Assembly (NCBI RefSeq): GCF_018982965.1
Contig: NZ_JACBYP010000018.1
Location: 31,022 to 95,021 of the forward strand
Origin: Streptomyces mayonensis
Lineage (GTDB): Bacteria; Actinomycetota; Actinomycetes; Streptomycetales; Streptomycetaceae
DNA: 64,000 nucleotides
Reading direction: 5' to 3'
Part shown: positions 16,117-24,830 of the stretch, piece after piece
Position numbering within the stretch: position 1 is the first letter of the stretch
How the letters are laid out: the number at the start of each line of letters is the position of its first letter
Notes under the pieces: model-generated
Databases searched by the model: none
Seen by the model: the letters and a program-made list of their open reading frames with translations, nothing else
What the model was told of the DNA's origin: nothing
Program-made: the position numbers and the translations under genes

Positions 16117-17439
16117 TCACCCTGCCTCAGCAGGCGGGAACTGACAGCCCCAGGCGCGGAGCTGTTCGCCATACTCGCGCACCGCCGGCCGGGACCGCCA
16201 AGGGGCTGCTCGCTCGTACAGGTCCCGGGAGCGTTGTCGCACCGAGCTGATCGGCAGCGGGCTGGCCAGAGTGATCGCCTGTTGCCCGAGGGACATGGCG
16301 TGCTCCACGTCCGGTGCTCGCTGTTGAAGCATCGCGGTGGCCACGTCGATGCGGACCAGCGAGCGGCTCCACGCGGAGTCGGACTTCTCGACCAGGTCGT
16401 CGAGGTTCTCGGCGTCTCGCAGCACGTGCCCGGTGTCCTGCAGAGCGACACGGGCGGTCAGCGCATTGGCCAAGGTGCGGGCCCGCCCATACGGCGAGAA
16501 GGAGATGCAGGAGGTCAGGCCAGGAGCCACGTCATGCTGATCGGAGAGCTCCAGAGCCCGCCCGATGGCCCGCTCAGCCTGGGCCCGGTCATCGAGCTTG
16601 CCGAGCGCCCGGGCCCGGCCGTTGACCAGCAGCCGGATGGCCTGCGGGTGGTTCGGCGCCCGGTCCACCGCAGCGGCGGCCCGCGCGTCGGCCTCGTCGT
16701 AGCGGCCTGCGTAGTACGCCGCGAAGGACTGGGTGCCGCAGGCCCACAGCTCGGTGTCGAGATCGCCGATCGCCCGACTCAGTTCCAGCGCTTCGGCGCA
16801 GTACGCCTCAGCCAGGGGGAACGCGCCGGTGTTCACCGCCATGTAGCCGAGCAGTCCGCCAGCGCGTGCAGCGATCCGGAACAGTTCCTTGCGTGCGGCC
16901 GGAGGTTGCTGACCGGCGAGCAGGGTGTGCCCCATGCTGTGCAGGCTCTTCGTCTGCCCCCACAGGCCATCCGGCCCGTCCTTCTCGTACCGCTCGGTGA
17001 TTCCCGCGATCCGGGAGGCGAGAAAGGACAGAGTGGTCTGGTCGACGTTGCCGGAGGCCAGCTGGCGGGCTCGGGCGACAATGTCCGTCGGGTCGTCGGC
17101 GGGGGCGGGCGGGCCGGGCTGGGGAGAAGGTGGAACGTTCGCAGGTAGGGGTTCCGGGGCGGACGGTGGATAGGCCGAGGGCGAAGCGAACAGGTCGCGG
17201 GCAGTCCTGCCCAGCAGCTCCTCCAGAATGCGGCACGTGTCCGGGCGGGGAAGCTGCTTCAGTTCCCCACTCATCCACCGGTCGAACTGCCGCGATGAGA
17301 CCGCGACCGAGGCCAGCCGAGGGTCATCCGCCTGCTTGGCCAGGTTCTTGGCCGCGCGGGAGAATTGCACCTCGAATGCCGTGTAAGTCGTGAGGTGGCG
17401 CTCTTCGAGTAACTGCCGAAGCAGCGTGTTCCGGGGCAT
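16117..17439 (-). CDS. Streptomyces-type regulator with TPR-like repeats
   Basis: 440 aa. A helix-turn-helix-like N-terminus (residues 1-75, with SSRQFDRWMSGELKQLPRPD) is followed by a Pro-rich linker and a long TPR-like helical region (AEAYCAEALELSRAIGDLD, RALELSDQHDVAPGL and similar). This architecture is typical of large regulator families in Streptomyces. ATG 17439 has GGAGG six nt upstream; a longer frame above it lacks support. It is divergent from the XRE regulator at 17623 and followed by the 2H phosphoesterase gene in the same operon. Confidence 0.75.
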   Translation of the reverse strand: MPRNTLLRQLLEERHLTTYTAFEVQFSRAAKNLAKQADDPRLASVAVSSRQFDRWMSGELKQLPRPDTCRILEELLGRTARDLFASPSAYPPSAPEPLPANVPPSPQPGPPAPADDPTDIVARARQLASGNVDQTTLSFLASRIAGITERYEKDGPDGLWGQTKSLHSMGHTLLAGQQPPAARKELFRIAARAGGLLGYMAVNTGAFPLAEAYCAEALELSRAIGDLDTELWACGTQSFAAYYAGRYDEADARAAAAVDRAPNHPQAIRLLVNGRARALGKLDDRAQAERAIGRALELSDQHDVAPGLTSCISFSPYGRARTLANALTARVALQDTGHVLRDAENLDDLVEKSDSAWSRSLVRIDVATAMLQQRAPDVEHAMSLGQQAITLASPLPISSVRQRSRDLYERAAPWRSRPAVREYGEQLRAWGCQFPPAEAG

Positions 17440-17577
17440 GGAAGACCTCCCAACACGTCGGCGGAACCATGGGCTCCTCGGCAAACGGCACGCACGCCGG
17501 ACCGTGCGGCGTACGGGATGTCCTACGCAAGAGTGCCGACGCAAAGCGCAACTAGGCAATATGTCTGGCCAAGTTGG

Positions 17578-17602
17578 CCCGTTCGGGTTGTCCGCCAACG
17601 GG
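17578..17602. promoter_or_regulatory. Inverted repeat between divergent regulators
   Basis: CCCGTT (17578-17583) and AACGGG (17597-17602) are inverted with 13 bp between, 21 bp upstream of the XRE regulator start. It is a plausible autoregulatory operator, but 6-bp arms are weak evidence in GC-rich DNA. Confidence 0.3.
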
Positions 17603-17622
17603 TGGATGGACAGACTGCCTCC

Positions 17623-18504
17623 ATGGCACTGAAGAGGAAGCTGGCCCCTCAGTCGGTCTACCGACGTCAGCTCGCCACACGGCTGCGCGAGTTACGGGAG
17701 GCGTCCGGCCTGACCCTCACCGAGGTGTCGAAGCAGATCGAGGTCAACCAGGGGTCCCTCAGCCGGATCGAGACCGGCGAGCGCGGCACCACCCCTGTAC
17801 TGGTCCGGGCTCTCCTCGACTGCTACGCCGTCACCGACACCGAACTGCGTGACGACATCCTCGACCTGGTGCGTGCCGACAAGGAACAGCAGAAGCCCTG
17901 GTGGCGGAAGTACTCCACGGTTCTCACCCCGACCCGCTACGACGGTTACCTCGCCCTGGAGGCAGGGGCCGTCGGGCTGGCCAACTACCAGCCCCTGCTC
18001 GTTCCCGGCCTGCTTCAGACGGAGGACTACGCTCGCGCAGTCATCGCCCAGATGCGTCCCGAGCTCACTTCTGACCAGGTGGACGCCCTGGTCAAGGTAC
18101 GGATGGAACGCCAGGAAAGCCGCCTGTCCGGCGAGCATTCCACCGACCTGTGGGCCGTCCTGGACGAAGCCGTCCTCCACCGGGTTATCGGCTCTCCCGC
18201 CGTGATGCGCCAGCAGTTCGACTACCTTGTCCAGGCCGACGAGCAGCCCAACGTCACCATCCAACTTCTCCCGTTCTCCGCCGGCGCCCACCCCGGCCTC
18301 TACGGGCCCTTCGTCATCCTCACCTTCCCCCAGCCCACGGCACCGCTGGTCTGGCTGGAGAACCCCAACAACTCCGTGTACCTGGAGTCCGAGAGCGACA
18401 TCCAGAACTACACGGACATCTTCGACCAGCTCAGGGCCTCGGCCCTCAGCCCCGCCGAGACCCGTACCCATCTCACCCGCACCGCCGAGGAGCTTGAACC
18501 GTGA
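17623..18504 (+). CDS. XRE-family regulator with DUF5753 domain
   Basis: 293 aa. A Cro/CI-type helix-turn-helix occupies about residues 17-70 (LRELREASGLTLTEVSKQIE, then QGSLSRIETGERG). The rest is the DUF5753 effector-like domain (LLVPGLLQTEDYARAVI, FVILTFP, VWLEN). Such proteins pair with a small DUF397 partner, as in the WhiJ/BldB-linked systems of Streptomyces. ATG 17623 has no strong ribosome binding site. The stop overlaps the start of the DUF397 gene by 4 nt. Confidence 0.85.
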   Translation: MALKRKLAPQSVYRRQLATRLRELREASGLTLTEVSKQIEVNQGSLSRIETGERGTTPVLVRALLDCYAVTDTELRDDILDLVRADKEQQKPWWRKYSTVLTPTRYDGYLALEAGAVGLANYQPLLVPGLLQTEDYARAVIAQMRPELTSDQVDALVKVRMERQESRLSGEHSTDLWAVLDEAVLHRVIGSPAVMRQQFDYLVQADEQPNVTIQLLPFSAGAHPGLYGPFVILTFPQPTAPLVWLENPNNSVYLESESDIQNYTDIFDQLRASALSPAETRTHLTRTAEELEP

Positions 18505-18731
18505 GCACGCCCCCGCCGCGCCGCCTCCACGCCGAGGAACTTCAGAAGGCGCGCTGGCGCAAGAGTTCCTACAGCGGCGGCGCCAACGATTGCGTCGAGA
18601 TCGCCGACCTCGGTGCGTACGCAGCGGTACGCGACTCAAAAGACCTTGAACTGTCACCGGTGATTCTCAGCCGCTCCGCCCTGGATGATCTGCTGGGCCT
18701 TTACACGGACGGCGAAACTTGCGTCGGCTGA
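18501..18731 (+). CDS. DUF397-domain partner protein
   Basis: 76 aa with the DUF397 signature WRKSSYSGGANDCVEIA and VRDSKD. It acts with the XRE/DUF5753 regulator encoded just upstream; the GTG overlaps that gene's TGA (GTGA) and lies in a GAGGAG context, so the two are co-translated. Some such pairs behave like regulator and antidote. Its biochemical role is not established. Confidence 0.85.
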   Translation: MSTPPPRRLHAEELQKARWRKSSYSGGANDCVEIADLGAYAAVRDSKDLELSPVILSRSALDDLLGLYTDGETCVG

Positions 18732-18785
18732 AACCCTGGCCAATCCGCACGTGCACCGTGTCAGCAGCCACCTGGGAGTGCCCGC

Positions 18786-19331
18786 GTGAGTGACCAGCAC
18801 GACAAGCCGTTCCTGCAGATCGTGGTCTGCGCGGCCGGGGTCGCCGCCGACGTCGGCCGACTGATCACGGCAGCCCAGGAGCGCCACTGGGACGTCGGCG
18901 TCGTGGCCACCCCGCAAGGGCTCGGCTTCCTTGACGCGGCGGCGGTTGAAGCCCAGACCGGCCGCCCCATCCGCTCGGCCTGGCGGTCACCGGGGGAGCC
19001 GCGCCCGAGCCGTACTGCGGATGCCATCGCGGTCGCCCCGGCCACGTTCAACACGGTCAACAAGTGGGCCGCCGGGATCTCCGACAACCTCGCGCTGGCG
19101 ATCCTGTGCGAGGCACCCGCCATGGGTGTTCCCGTCACCGTGCTGCCGTACCTGAACTCCGCCCAGGCTGCCCATCCGGCATACCGCCGGAGCCTGGACG
19201 TGTTGCGCGAGATGGGTGTCATGATCGGCTCCTACGAGCCTCACCGGCCGAAGGTTGGCGGCGGGGCCGACCGCTACCGCTGGGAGGAAGTGCTGGAACT
19301 GCTCGCTCCCAGGCTGTCTACGCGGTCGTGA
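18786..19331 (+). CDS. Flavoprotein (HFCD / PPC-decarboxylase fold)
   Basis: 181 aa of the homo-oligomeric flavin-containing Cys decarboxylase fold. The FMN- and substrate-binding region is VAPATFNTVNKWAAGISDNL. It lacks a visible catalytic Cys of 4'-phosphopantothenoylcysteine decarboxylases, so the substrate is unknown. Related genes often sit beside XRE/DUF397 pairs in Streptomyces. GTG 18786 follows TGGGAG. Its stop abuts the opposing relaxase gene stop. A fragment of a related gene lies outside attL at 6331-6384. Confidence 0.75.
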   Translation: MSDQHDKPFLQIVVCAAGVAADVGRLITAAQERHWDVGVVATPQGLGFLDAAAVEAQTGRPIRSAWRSPGEPRPSRTADAIAVAPATFNTVNKWAAGISDNLALAILCEAPAMGVPVTVLPYLNSAQAAHPAYRRSLDVLREMGVMIGSYEPHRPKVGGGADRYRWEEVLELLAPRLSTRS

Positions 19332-21041
19332 TCAGCGCCTTCGTGCCTGCGGCGGTCGCGGGGGTGCGACCGCAGATGCTACGTGGCCCGACGGGTTGGG
19401 TCGTGGTGACCTTTCGGCCTGCACTGTGCTGGGGTCCTGTTCTGCACGGTCGCTGGGCGCGGGTCGTGCGATAAGGCGCTGCGTTCTCCAGGTCAAGGTC
19501 CTGGCGGGGGAGCGGGCGTCGTTCAGGGCTCGTTGGTCGACCGCCTGCTTGAGGAGTCGCTCCGGGTCGTGGCCGAGTGCTTCCGCTTCGGCGAGCGCGG
19601 TGGTGAGGGCGTCGACAGCGGGATCTGACAGGACCTGTTCCGCGTGCTCGGGCAGGGCCCGGCGGATGTGGCGCATGTACCGGTTCACCGCCTGTTGGGG
19701 CGGTCGATGCTGGACAAGAGCGGTCAGGGGCGCGCCTGCTGCCTCGTCGTAGGCGGCTTGGAGGTGGAGCAGGGCCTGCTGCGCGGCGGTGACCTGCTGG
19801 TCGTGGTGGCGGAGCTGGTGCCAGCGAGTGGCCGCGACGGTGACGAGGATCGCGGCGTCGAGGAGCATCGCCAGAGCCGTGCCGTCCCCGGGGGCGGGCT
19901 CGCGGAGCATCGCCCGTGCGGCGCTTCGCAGGGTGCGGGCGTGATGGTGTTCGGCCTGGACGCGGGATCGGGTGGCGCGCTCGAAAGCGGAAGCTGCCTC
20001 GCGGAGCTGGGCGCGGAGGGGTGCGGGAGCGAGGAGGGGCAGGGCGTCGAGAGCTTCACCGAAGGCGGCGAGGTGGGCCTGGGAGGCTCGGTCGTCGTAT
20101 CCGCTGAGGTGGTGGGGGATGCGTTCGGCAGCTGCGGTTGCCCGGTGCCAAGGGTTGGGCCTGAGCCTCCCGGGCCCGTCGGCGGGCTGCGGGTCGGTGG
20201 CCTCCAGGCGTGCTCGGATCTTGGGGAAGGACAGGTCCGGCGCGAGTTCGGAGCCGGAGAACCAGATCGGTTGCCTGCCTGCCGTGGTGGTGTCTTCGCT
20301 GGAGACCTTGTAGCCACGCACATCGCCAGAAGGGAAGTACACGGCTTCGACCAGCACGCCCTCGGTGTGGCTGAGCAGGCCGATGAACTCGTCGGTGCTC
20401 GTGGTGGCGGCCACGACGGTGCGGACGATGGTGCGCAGGCGTTCGCGAGCCGGCTTCTCCTGGCCCTGGCGGTGTGCCTTTTCCTGTTCGGCGCGGGTGG
20501 GGCGCTTGGCGGCGGTGCGGTCTCCGCGGGCGACTTGGAAGAGGCCGTATCCCTTTTCGATGGTGGCGAGTTCGCGGTCGGCGGTGAGGTAGTCGTTCCA
20601 GTGGCGTGCGGTGCTCAGGTCGCCGCGGACCTTGGTGGCGGCGATGTGGATGTGGTCGGGGGCGTGACGGACGGCGACCCAGCGGCAGCCGTCCGGGTCG
20701 TTTTGTGGCGCGATGCCAGTGGCGGCCACGACGCGGCGGGCTATGTCGGCCCACTCCTCATCGCTGAGGTGGCGGTCGGTCGTGGCTGTGCGGAGGGAGC
20801 AGTGCCAGACGTGGCGCTCGGGTGCGCGGCCGAGGCGGCGGGCTTGCTTGACGCGCAGGTCGAGGTCGGCCACCAGCAGCCTCTTCGTGGCGGTGAAGTC
20901 GTCCGTGCGGCCGGGGTCCGGAGCGAAGCCGTCCCAGGAGGCGACGAGGTGGGGGTCGGTGTGGTCTTTGGCCTTCTTGGTGTCGAACAGGTAGCGGATC
21001 AGGCCGGCCGTGTCCTTGCCGTTGCTGATCTTGGCGATCAC
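19332..21041 (-). CDS. Mobilization relaxase (MobA/VirD2-type)
   Basis: 569 aa. The N-terminal relaxase domain has the three-His metal site in RHAPDHIHIAATKVR and an upstream HVWHCSLRT segment; the Tyr nucleophile is probably in the first ~30 residues (IRYLFD). It should nick the element's transfer origin and stay bound to the 5' end. The C-terminal ~300 residues are helical, Ala-rich and likely disordered at the end. GTG 21041 overlaps the MobC stop by 4 nt, so they are co-translated. A relaxase is unusual for actinomycete integrative elements, which commonly transfer double-stranded DNA through a TraB/FtsK pump. Confidence 0.85.
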   Translation of the reverse strand: MIAKISNGKDTAGLIRYLFDTKKAKDHTDPHLVASWDGFAPDPGRTDDFTATKRLLVADLDLRVKQARRLGRAPERHVWHCSLRTATTDRHLSDEEWADIARRVVAATGIAPQNDPDGCRWVAVRHAPDHIHIAATKVRGDLSTARHWNDYLTADRELATIEKGYGLFQVARGDRTAAKRPTRAEQEKAHRQGQEKPARERLRTIVRTVVAATTSTDEFIGLLSHTEGVLVEAVYFPSGDVRGYKVSSEDTTTAGRQPIWFSGSELAPDLSFPKIRARLEATDPQPADGPGRLRPNPWHRATAAAERIPHHLSGYDDRASQAHLAAFGEALDALPLLAPAPLRAQLREAASAFERATRSRVQAEHHHARTLRSAARAMLREPAPGDGTALAMLLDAAILVTVAATRWHQLRHHDQQVTAAQQALLHLQAAYDEAAGAPLTALVQHRPPQQAVNRYMRHIRRALPEHAEQVLSDPAVDALTTALAEAEALGHDPERLLKQAVDQRALNDARSPARTLTWRTQRLIARPAPSDRAEQDPSTVQAERSPRPNPSGHVASAVAPPRPPQARRR

Positions 21042-21679
21042 TGGGCTGCCTTCCTGGTGACGGTCTGGTTCGCTGCTGCCGTGATCTCGCTGATGGCAGC
21101 ACGGACCGCGCTCAGGGTGCGCTCGGCCTGGGCGAGGGCGGCGGTGTCCCCAGGGTGTGGATGGCCGCCGGAGTTGAGCTTCCGGGCGATTTGGTTGACG
21201 TTGTTGCCGATCTTGGCGATCTGCTCGCGCAGGGCGGTCAGCTCGTCGATGTAGTCGTCCAGAGGGGTGCGCTGGCCGGGCAGGGCGAGGTCGCCGTGGA
21301 TGTGGGCCATGACGACGGCGCCAACGTAGTGGGCGCCGGCGATGTTGAGCGACCGGGCCTTGGCGAGGATGGCGCTCTTCTCTTCGACGCTGTAGCGCAC
21401 GTCGACGCGCTCCTTGCGCTGGGTGTCTTTGCGCCTGCGGCGGCGGGCGATGCGGTGCAGGGCGGCGGTTTCGGCGGCACGAGGCAGAACGACGGGGGTG
21501 GCCTGGATGCGTTGTCCTTCCTCGGGTGCCCCCTGGCGCCCGTGGGTCTCCGCCACCCCCGGGGCGGAACTCCCGTTGGACCGCCCCTTGGACGGTCCAA
21601 CGGCATACCTTGCTGGCTGGGTGACGCTTGTGGTCATCTCCCGCTGTCCGGCGGGCAGCTCACGTCGGGCTTCGTGCAT
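21038..21679 (-). CDS. MobC-like relaxosome accessory protein
   Basis: 213 aa. The conserved MobC segment near the C-terminus reads IGNNVNQIARKLN, after the ribbon-helix-helix-like VRYSVEEKSAILAKARS. MobC proteins bind oriT and help the relaxase open it. ATG 21679 has AAGGA about 8 nt upstream; the Pro/Arg-rich N-terminus makes the start uncertain by some tens of residues. The stop overlaps the relaxase GTG. The 113-bp gap upstream of it is the natural place for oriT. Confidence 0.8.
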   Translation of the reverse strand: MHEARRELPAGQREMTTSVTQPARYAVGPSKGRSNGSSAPGVAETHGRQGAPEEGQRIQATPVVLPRAAETAALHRIARRRRRKDTQRKERVDVRYSVEEKSAILAKARSLNIAGAHYVGAVVMAHIHGDLALPGQRTPLDDYIDELTALREQIAKIGNNVNQIARKLNSGGHPHPGDTAALAQAERTLSAVRAAISEITAAANQTVTRKAAQ

Positions 21680-21757
21680 CGGGGCAGTCCTTACTAGGAG
21701 TCGGCGGACGGGATGTGCCTGGGGTGGTCGGCTCCGCTCCTTGTCCACTCGCTGAGC

Positions 21758-21794
21758 AGCGCGATGACGGGCGGTACCGACCGGTCAGCGCGCT
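21758..21794. other. Candidate oriT hairpin upstream of mobC
   Basis: AGCGCGATGAC (21758-21768) and GTCAGCGCGCT (21784-21794) form an 11-bp inverted repeat with one mismatch around a 15-bp GC-rich loop. It ends over the stop codon of the DUF2637 gene and lies just before mobC. Transfer origins commonly carry such a repeat beside the nick site; a terminator for the DUF2637 gene is the alternative. Confidence 0.35.
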
Positions 21795-22602
21795 AAGAGA
21801 CGTGCTCGGGCGTACGGTCGAGTTCGGCCTGCAGGCGGCGTGTGATCTCGGTGAGGCGGTCTTTGCCGACGGGGTGGCCCTGGGCTCGGATCGCCGCTTC
21901 GACGTGGCGGCGGGAGATACGTCCTTGGCGGCCCAGGGGCGCGGCGCGGCCGAGAGCCAGGAGCGTTTCCGTGGAAGCGCTGGGCTGCCGACCCTTGATC
22001 GGGCTGTGGGGCTGACGCGCATCCGCCACTTCGGCCGGGGGGTCCGCCACGTCCGCGCTGTCCTCCGCCACAACTTCGGGCCGTGCTTGTGCCGCATCCT
22101 TTGAGGCATCGGCCGTGTCGCTGTCCGGAGAGGACCGCAGCAAGTCCTCGACGTGAGTGTGGCGCTGAGCACTAACCGGTTCAGTCGAGTGCCGACCATT
22201 GGGGTGCCGGCGTATGACGAGATCCAGGTGGACGGCTCCGGCGAGTGCGAGCGGGGCGATGGCCGACAGGGCGCCGACGGTGACGTCGTCCAGGTGGAGC
22301 CCGGCGGCGTCGCTCTCCTGGTTGAGACGGACTGCGTGCAGGGCGTTCGCCCAGATACTCGTGATGGTGGCGATGCCGACGAGGGCCCAGACGTAGAGGC
22401 GAGATCGCCAGGGGGCGGCCCGCAGGATGAGCAGGGCCGCGACGCCGATGGCGATGAACCCGTCGATCACGAGCGGGAAGGCGTACGTCAGCATTCCGCG
22501 GATGTGGATGGCCACTGCCATCTGCCGCAGGGCGTCGTACGAGAGGGCGAAGCCGATCGTGCCGACCAGAGCGACCCCCAGACGGATCGCGGCGGTCATC
22601 AT
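21793..22602 (-). CDS. DUF2637 membrane protein
   Basis: 269 aa. Four transmembrane segments are visible in the first ~135 residues (for example RLGVALVGTIGFALSYDAL and YVWALVGIATITSIWANALH). A long cytoplasmic tail follows, ending in a helical domain (RISRRHVEAAIRAQGHPVGK). DUF2637 proteins are common on actinomycete conjugative and integrative elements, next to replication and spread genes, and may help transfer or intramycelial spread. ATG 22602 is chosen because it begins the hydrophobic segment; a GTG about 30 bases upstream is possible. Confidence 0.7.
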   Translation of the reverse strand: MMTAAIRLGVALVGTIGFALSYDALRQMAVAIHIRGMLTYAFPLVIDGFIAIGVAALLILRAAPWRSRLYVWALVGIATITSIWANALHAVRLNQESDAAGLHLDDVTVGALSAIAPLALAGAVHLDLVIRRHPNGRHSTEPVSAQRHTHVEDLLRSSPDSDTADASKDAAQARPEVVAEDSADVADPPAEVADARQPHSPIKGRQPSASTETLLALGRAAPLGRQGRISRRHVEAAIRAQGHPVGKDRLTEITRRLQAELDRTPEHVS

Positions 22603-22681
22603 CGGTACTGGACTCGCGGTGGTGCGCACAGGCAAGCGGGTGCTCCAAGCGGGGAGGGCTGGTGGGCAGAGAGGTGGCGGA

Positions 22682-22803
22682 CCCGTCGCACCCGTCGCAC
22701 GGCTGGTCAGAGCAGGTACGGGTGATCGTCGTGGTACGAGACGACTCGTCGCAGCGACGACACCCGTCACGGGGTTGACCTGCAATGCGACGGGTGCGAC
22801 GAG
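22682..22803. repeat. Iteron-like repeats with a perfect 16-bp inverted pair
   Basis: CCCGTCGCA occurs twice in tandem (22682-22690, 22691-22699) and its complement occurs in tandem near 22786-22803, so CGTCGCACCCGTCGCA (22684-22699) and TGCGACGGGTGCGACG (22786-22801) are perfect inverted repeats 86 bp apart. More CGTCG/CGACG motifs lie between. The gap separates the DUF3631 and DUF2637 genes. It may be a replication origin or operator array. Confidence 0.6.
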
Positions 22804-22806
22804 TCT

Positions 22807-24063
22807 TTACGGGTGCGGGTCCGGGCCTGTCCAGGTGCTCTCGTCACCGTTCTCGGAGGCGGACTCCTCCGGGCAGTACCGCGCCCAGGCGTCGGTGAAG
22901 CGGAGGCGTGCGAAGCCCTTGGCCTGCCTGCCGCCCTCGAAGCGGAGGGTGGCGGCCTTGATATCGAAGTCCTTCAAGAGGAGCCCAAGGTGGCGTGGGC
23001 TGAGGCCGGCGGTGCCGTACTCGGCCCACGGAGCCTCCTGGTCCTTGAGTAGCTCCTCCAGCAGGTCCCGGGTGCGCATGATGTCTGGGTCGCCGCAGCG
23101 GGCGAAGGCGCGCCGGATGTCCTGCAGCAGGCGGGTCTTGAGGTTGGACTCGTCGTCCTTGTCCGCCTCGGCGGCGCACATGGCCGTGCAGGCTGCGCGC
23201 GCGTCCTCGGGCCAGGTGCCGCCAGCCAGCTCCGCGACGATCACGAGCGGTTCCCAGGTGTCCGCCGCGCGGTCCTGCACTGGCATCCGCGGTACCAGGT
23301 CCTCGGCGGTGTCCATGAGCGGACGGAGCCACGCCTCCAAGCGGTCCCGCAGAGCGTGCAAGGCTGGGATGTCGCGGCGGGAGCGGAACTGTTCGACGCG
23401 CTCTCCGTCCTTGCGGCGCTGCATGCGGATCACCACCGCCCGGTCCATGACCGTGTCCGGCAGAGCGCCGATGCCGGCCAGCGCGGCCATGGCGAAGGTG
23501 GGAAACTTCCGCGTCTTGTGCTCGGGACCGGAGATCCGCAGGGCGGGCCGGTTGCGCTGATGGCCGGCGTTGAGCAGGCCGCGCAGTTCCTCGTTCTTCT
23601 CTGCGGCCTTGACGCTGCCGAAGATGGTGTCGGCCTCGTCCACCAGCAGGGTGGGCGGGTCGTCACCGATGGCGCGAAAGACGACAGCAGGGCTGGTGTT
23701 CACGGTGATCAGCGGGTCGTGCGCCGTCTCCGTGATCACATCCAGCAGCCGGGACTTCCCGCACCGCTTCGCGGGCCCGACCACCGCCAGGCGCGGTGCG
23801 TGCTGCAGTGCCGGCTGTATGTGCGTGGCCGCCACCCACAACGTGACGGCGGTCAGCGCGTCACCGTTGGGCAGGATCAGGTATCGGGCGATCGCCGCCC
23901 GGAGCTCGTCCAGCAGTGCTGCGCCCTCGTTGGCGCTGTACAGCTGGTCACCCCCAGAGGACGGGGGCTCGGCTGCGTCGCCTTGGCCGGGGACGGCCTC
24001 GGGTGGCCAAGGCAGAGAGCTGGCGGGCGCGGTGGGGGTCGGAGAGGTCGTAGATTCGTCCAC
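22807..24063 (-). CDS. DUF3631-domain P-loop ATPase
   Basis: 418 aa. Walker A is GPAKRCGKSRLL and Walker B is TLLVDEADTIF, followed by conserved DUF3631 segments (LRGLLNAGHQRN, KFPTFAMAALAGIG, DRAVVIRMQRR). The C-terminal part (PWAEYGTAGLSPRHLGLLLK) is the DUF3631 core. Such proteins act as replication-type helicases or initiators on actinomycete integrative elements and plasmids. GGAGG lies 7 nt before GTG 24063; ATG 24069 is an alternative but too close to it. It is downstream of the excisionase-like gene on the same strand. Confidence 0.75.
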   Translation of the reverse strand: MDESTTSPTPTAPASSLPWPPEAVPGQGDAAEPPSSGGDQLYSANEGAALLDELRAAIARYLILPNGDALTAVTLWVAATHIQPALQHAPRLAVVGPAKRCGKSRLLDVITETAHDPLITVNTSPAVVFRAIGDDPPTLLVDEADTIFGSVKAAEKNEELRGLLNAGHQRNRPALRISGPEHKTRKFPTFAMAALAGIGALPDTVMDRAVVIRMQRRKDGERVEQFRSRRDIPALHALRDRLEAWLRPLMDTAEDLVPRMPVQDRAADTWEPLVIVAELAGGTWPEDARAACTAMCAAEADKDDESNLKTRLLQDIRRAFARCGDPDIMRTRDLLEELLKDQEAPWAEYGTAGLSPRHLGLLLKDFDIKAATLRFEGGRQAKGFARLRFTDAWARYCPEESASENGDESTWTGPDPHP

Positions 24064-24208
24064 AGGCATTCCTCCCTGGTGCGCCGGACGGGCAGTGTCC
24101 GGACTCACCGAGACAGATCGTTTTCTGGCAAGGGGCGATGAGGGCAGGGACCGCGCGGCTCCCGGCGGTGGCTCGCCGGGAGCCGCTTCGCTTTCCCGTG
24201 TGGTGGTC

Positions 24209-24445
24209 TCAGACGGCGAGGTCGTACGCGGCCTGGGCATTGAGCCAGGCGTCCACCTCGGCCCAGCGGTAGCGCAGGTGGCGGCCGACCTTGTGCACGT
24301 TCGGGCCGATGCCCCGGTACTTCCACTGGTAGAGCGTCTTGACCGGGACCCCGAGGTAATCGGCGACTTCCGCCGGGGTGGCGAGGGGGCCGCGTCGGTT
24401 GGCGTCGGCACTGGCGTGGGCAGGGCGGGGGGAAAGGCTCGGCAT
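24209..24445 (-). CDS. xis: Excisionase-like helix-turn-helix protein
   Basis: 78 aa with a MerR/AlpA-type DNA-binding domain: ATPAEVADYLGVPVKTLYQW and then HLRYRWAEVDAWL. Proteins of this size and fold serve as Xis factors for tyrosine-integrase elements or as activators of element genes. ATG 24445 has AAGGGAG upstream. The gene is read away from the XRE-integrase operon across a 385-bp control region. Confidence 0.75.
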   Translation of the reverse strand: MPSLSPRPAHASADANRRGPLATPAEVADYLGVPVKTLYQWKYRGIGPNVHKVGRHLRYRWAEVDAWLNAQAAYDLAV

Positions 24446-24510
24446 GGGCTCCCTTTTCGGTTTCGGACAACTGCGTGGACAACACAGCCACACCCTGGGC
24501 GGAGAAGTCC

Positions 24511-24793
24511 AGAGTTGGTTCTAGAAGGCTCCAGAAGTTCCCGTCGGTGAGCGCGGGAGGCAATACCGTAAGGGTGAATTGGCGGTTGACCAAAAAGTCG
24601 GCGCCAGGGTGATGTTCTGTTCGTAAGGCCAGGTGGTGGCCCATCGTCGAGAGGTGTGGTCAGCTACACTGCGCTCGCTTTCCGGTGGGCGGAATCGGCG
24701 GCGCAGCCTTCCCGGTGTCGCGTGTCGTGCATTAGCCGGCGCAATTGTCGATCCGGCCGGGTGCGACTTCTGTAGGGTTTAAGAACCAACTCT
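24511..24793. promoter_or_regulatory. Divergent control region with paired 12-bp inverted sites
   Basis: AGAGTTGGTTCT (24511-24522) and its exact complement AGAACCAACTCT (24782-24793) flank the control region between the excisionase-like gene (minus) and the XRE gene (plus). The second copy ends 37 bp before ATG 24831. They are likely binding sites for one regulator, possibly the XRE protein itself, acting by looping or on both promoters. Confidence 0.6.
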
Positions 24794-24830
24794 TGCCAAA
24801 GGCTTCGGCTGCAAGTTACAGCTACCTGTT

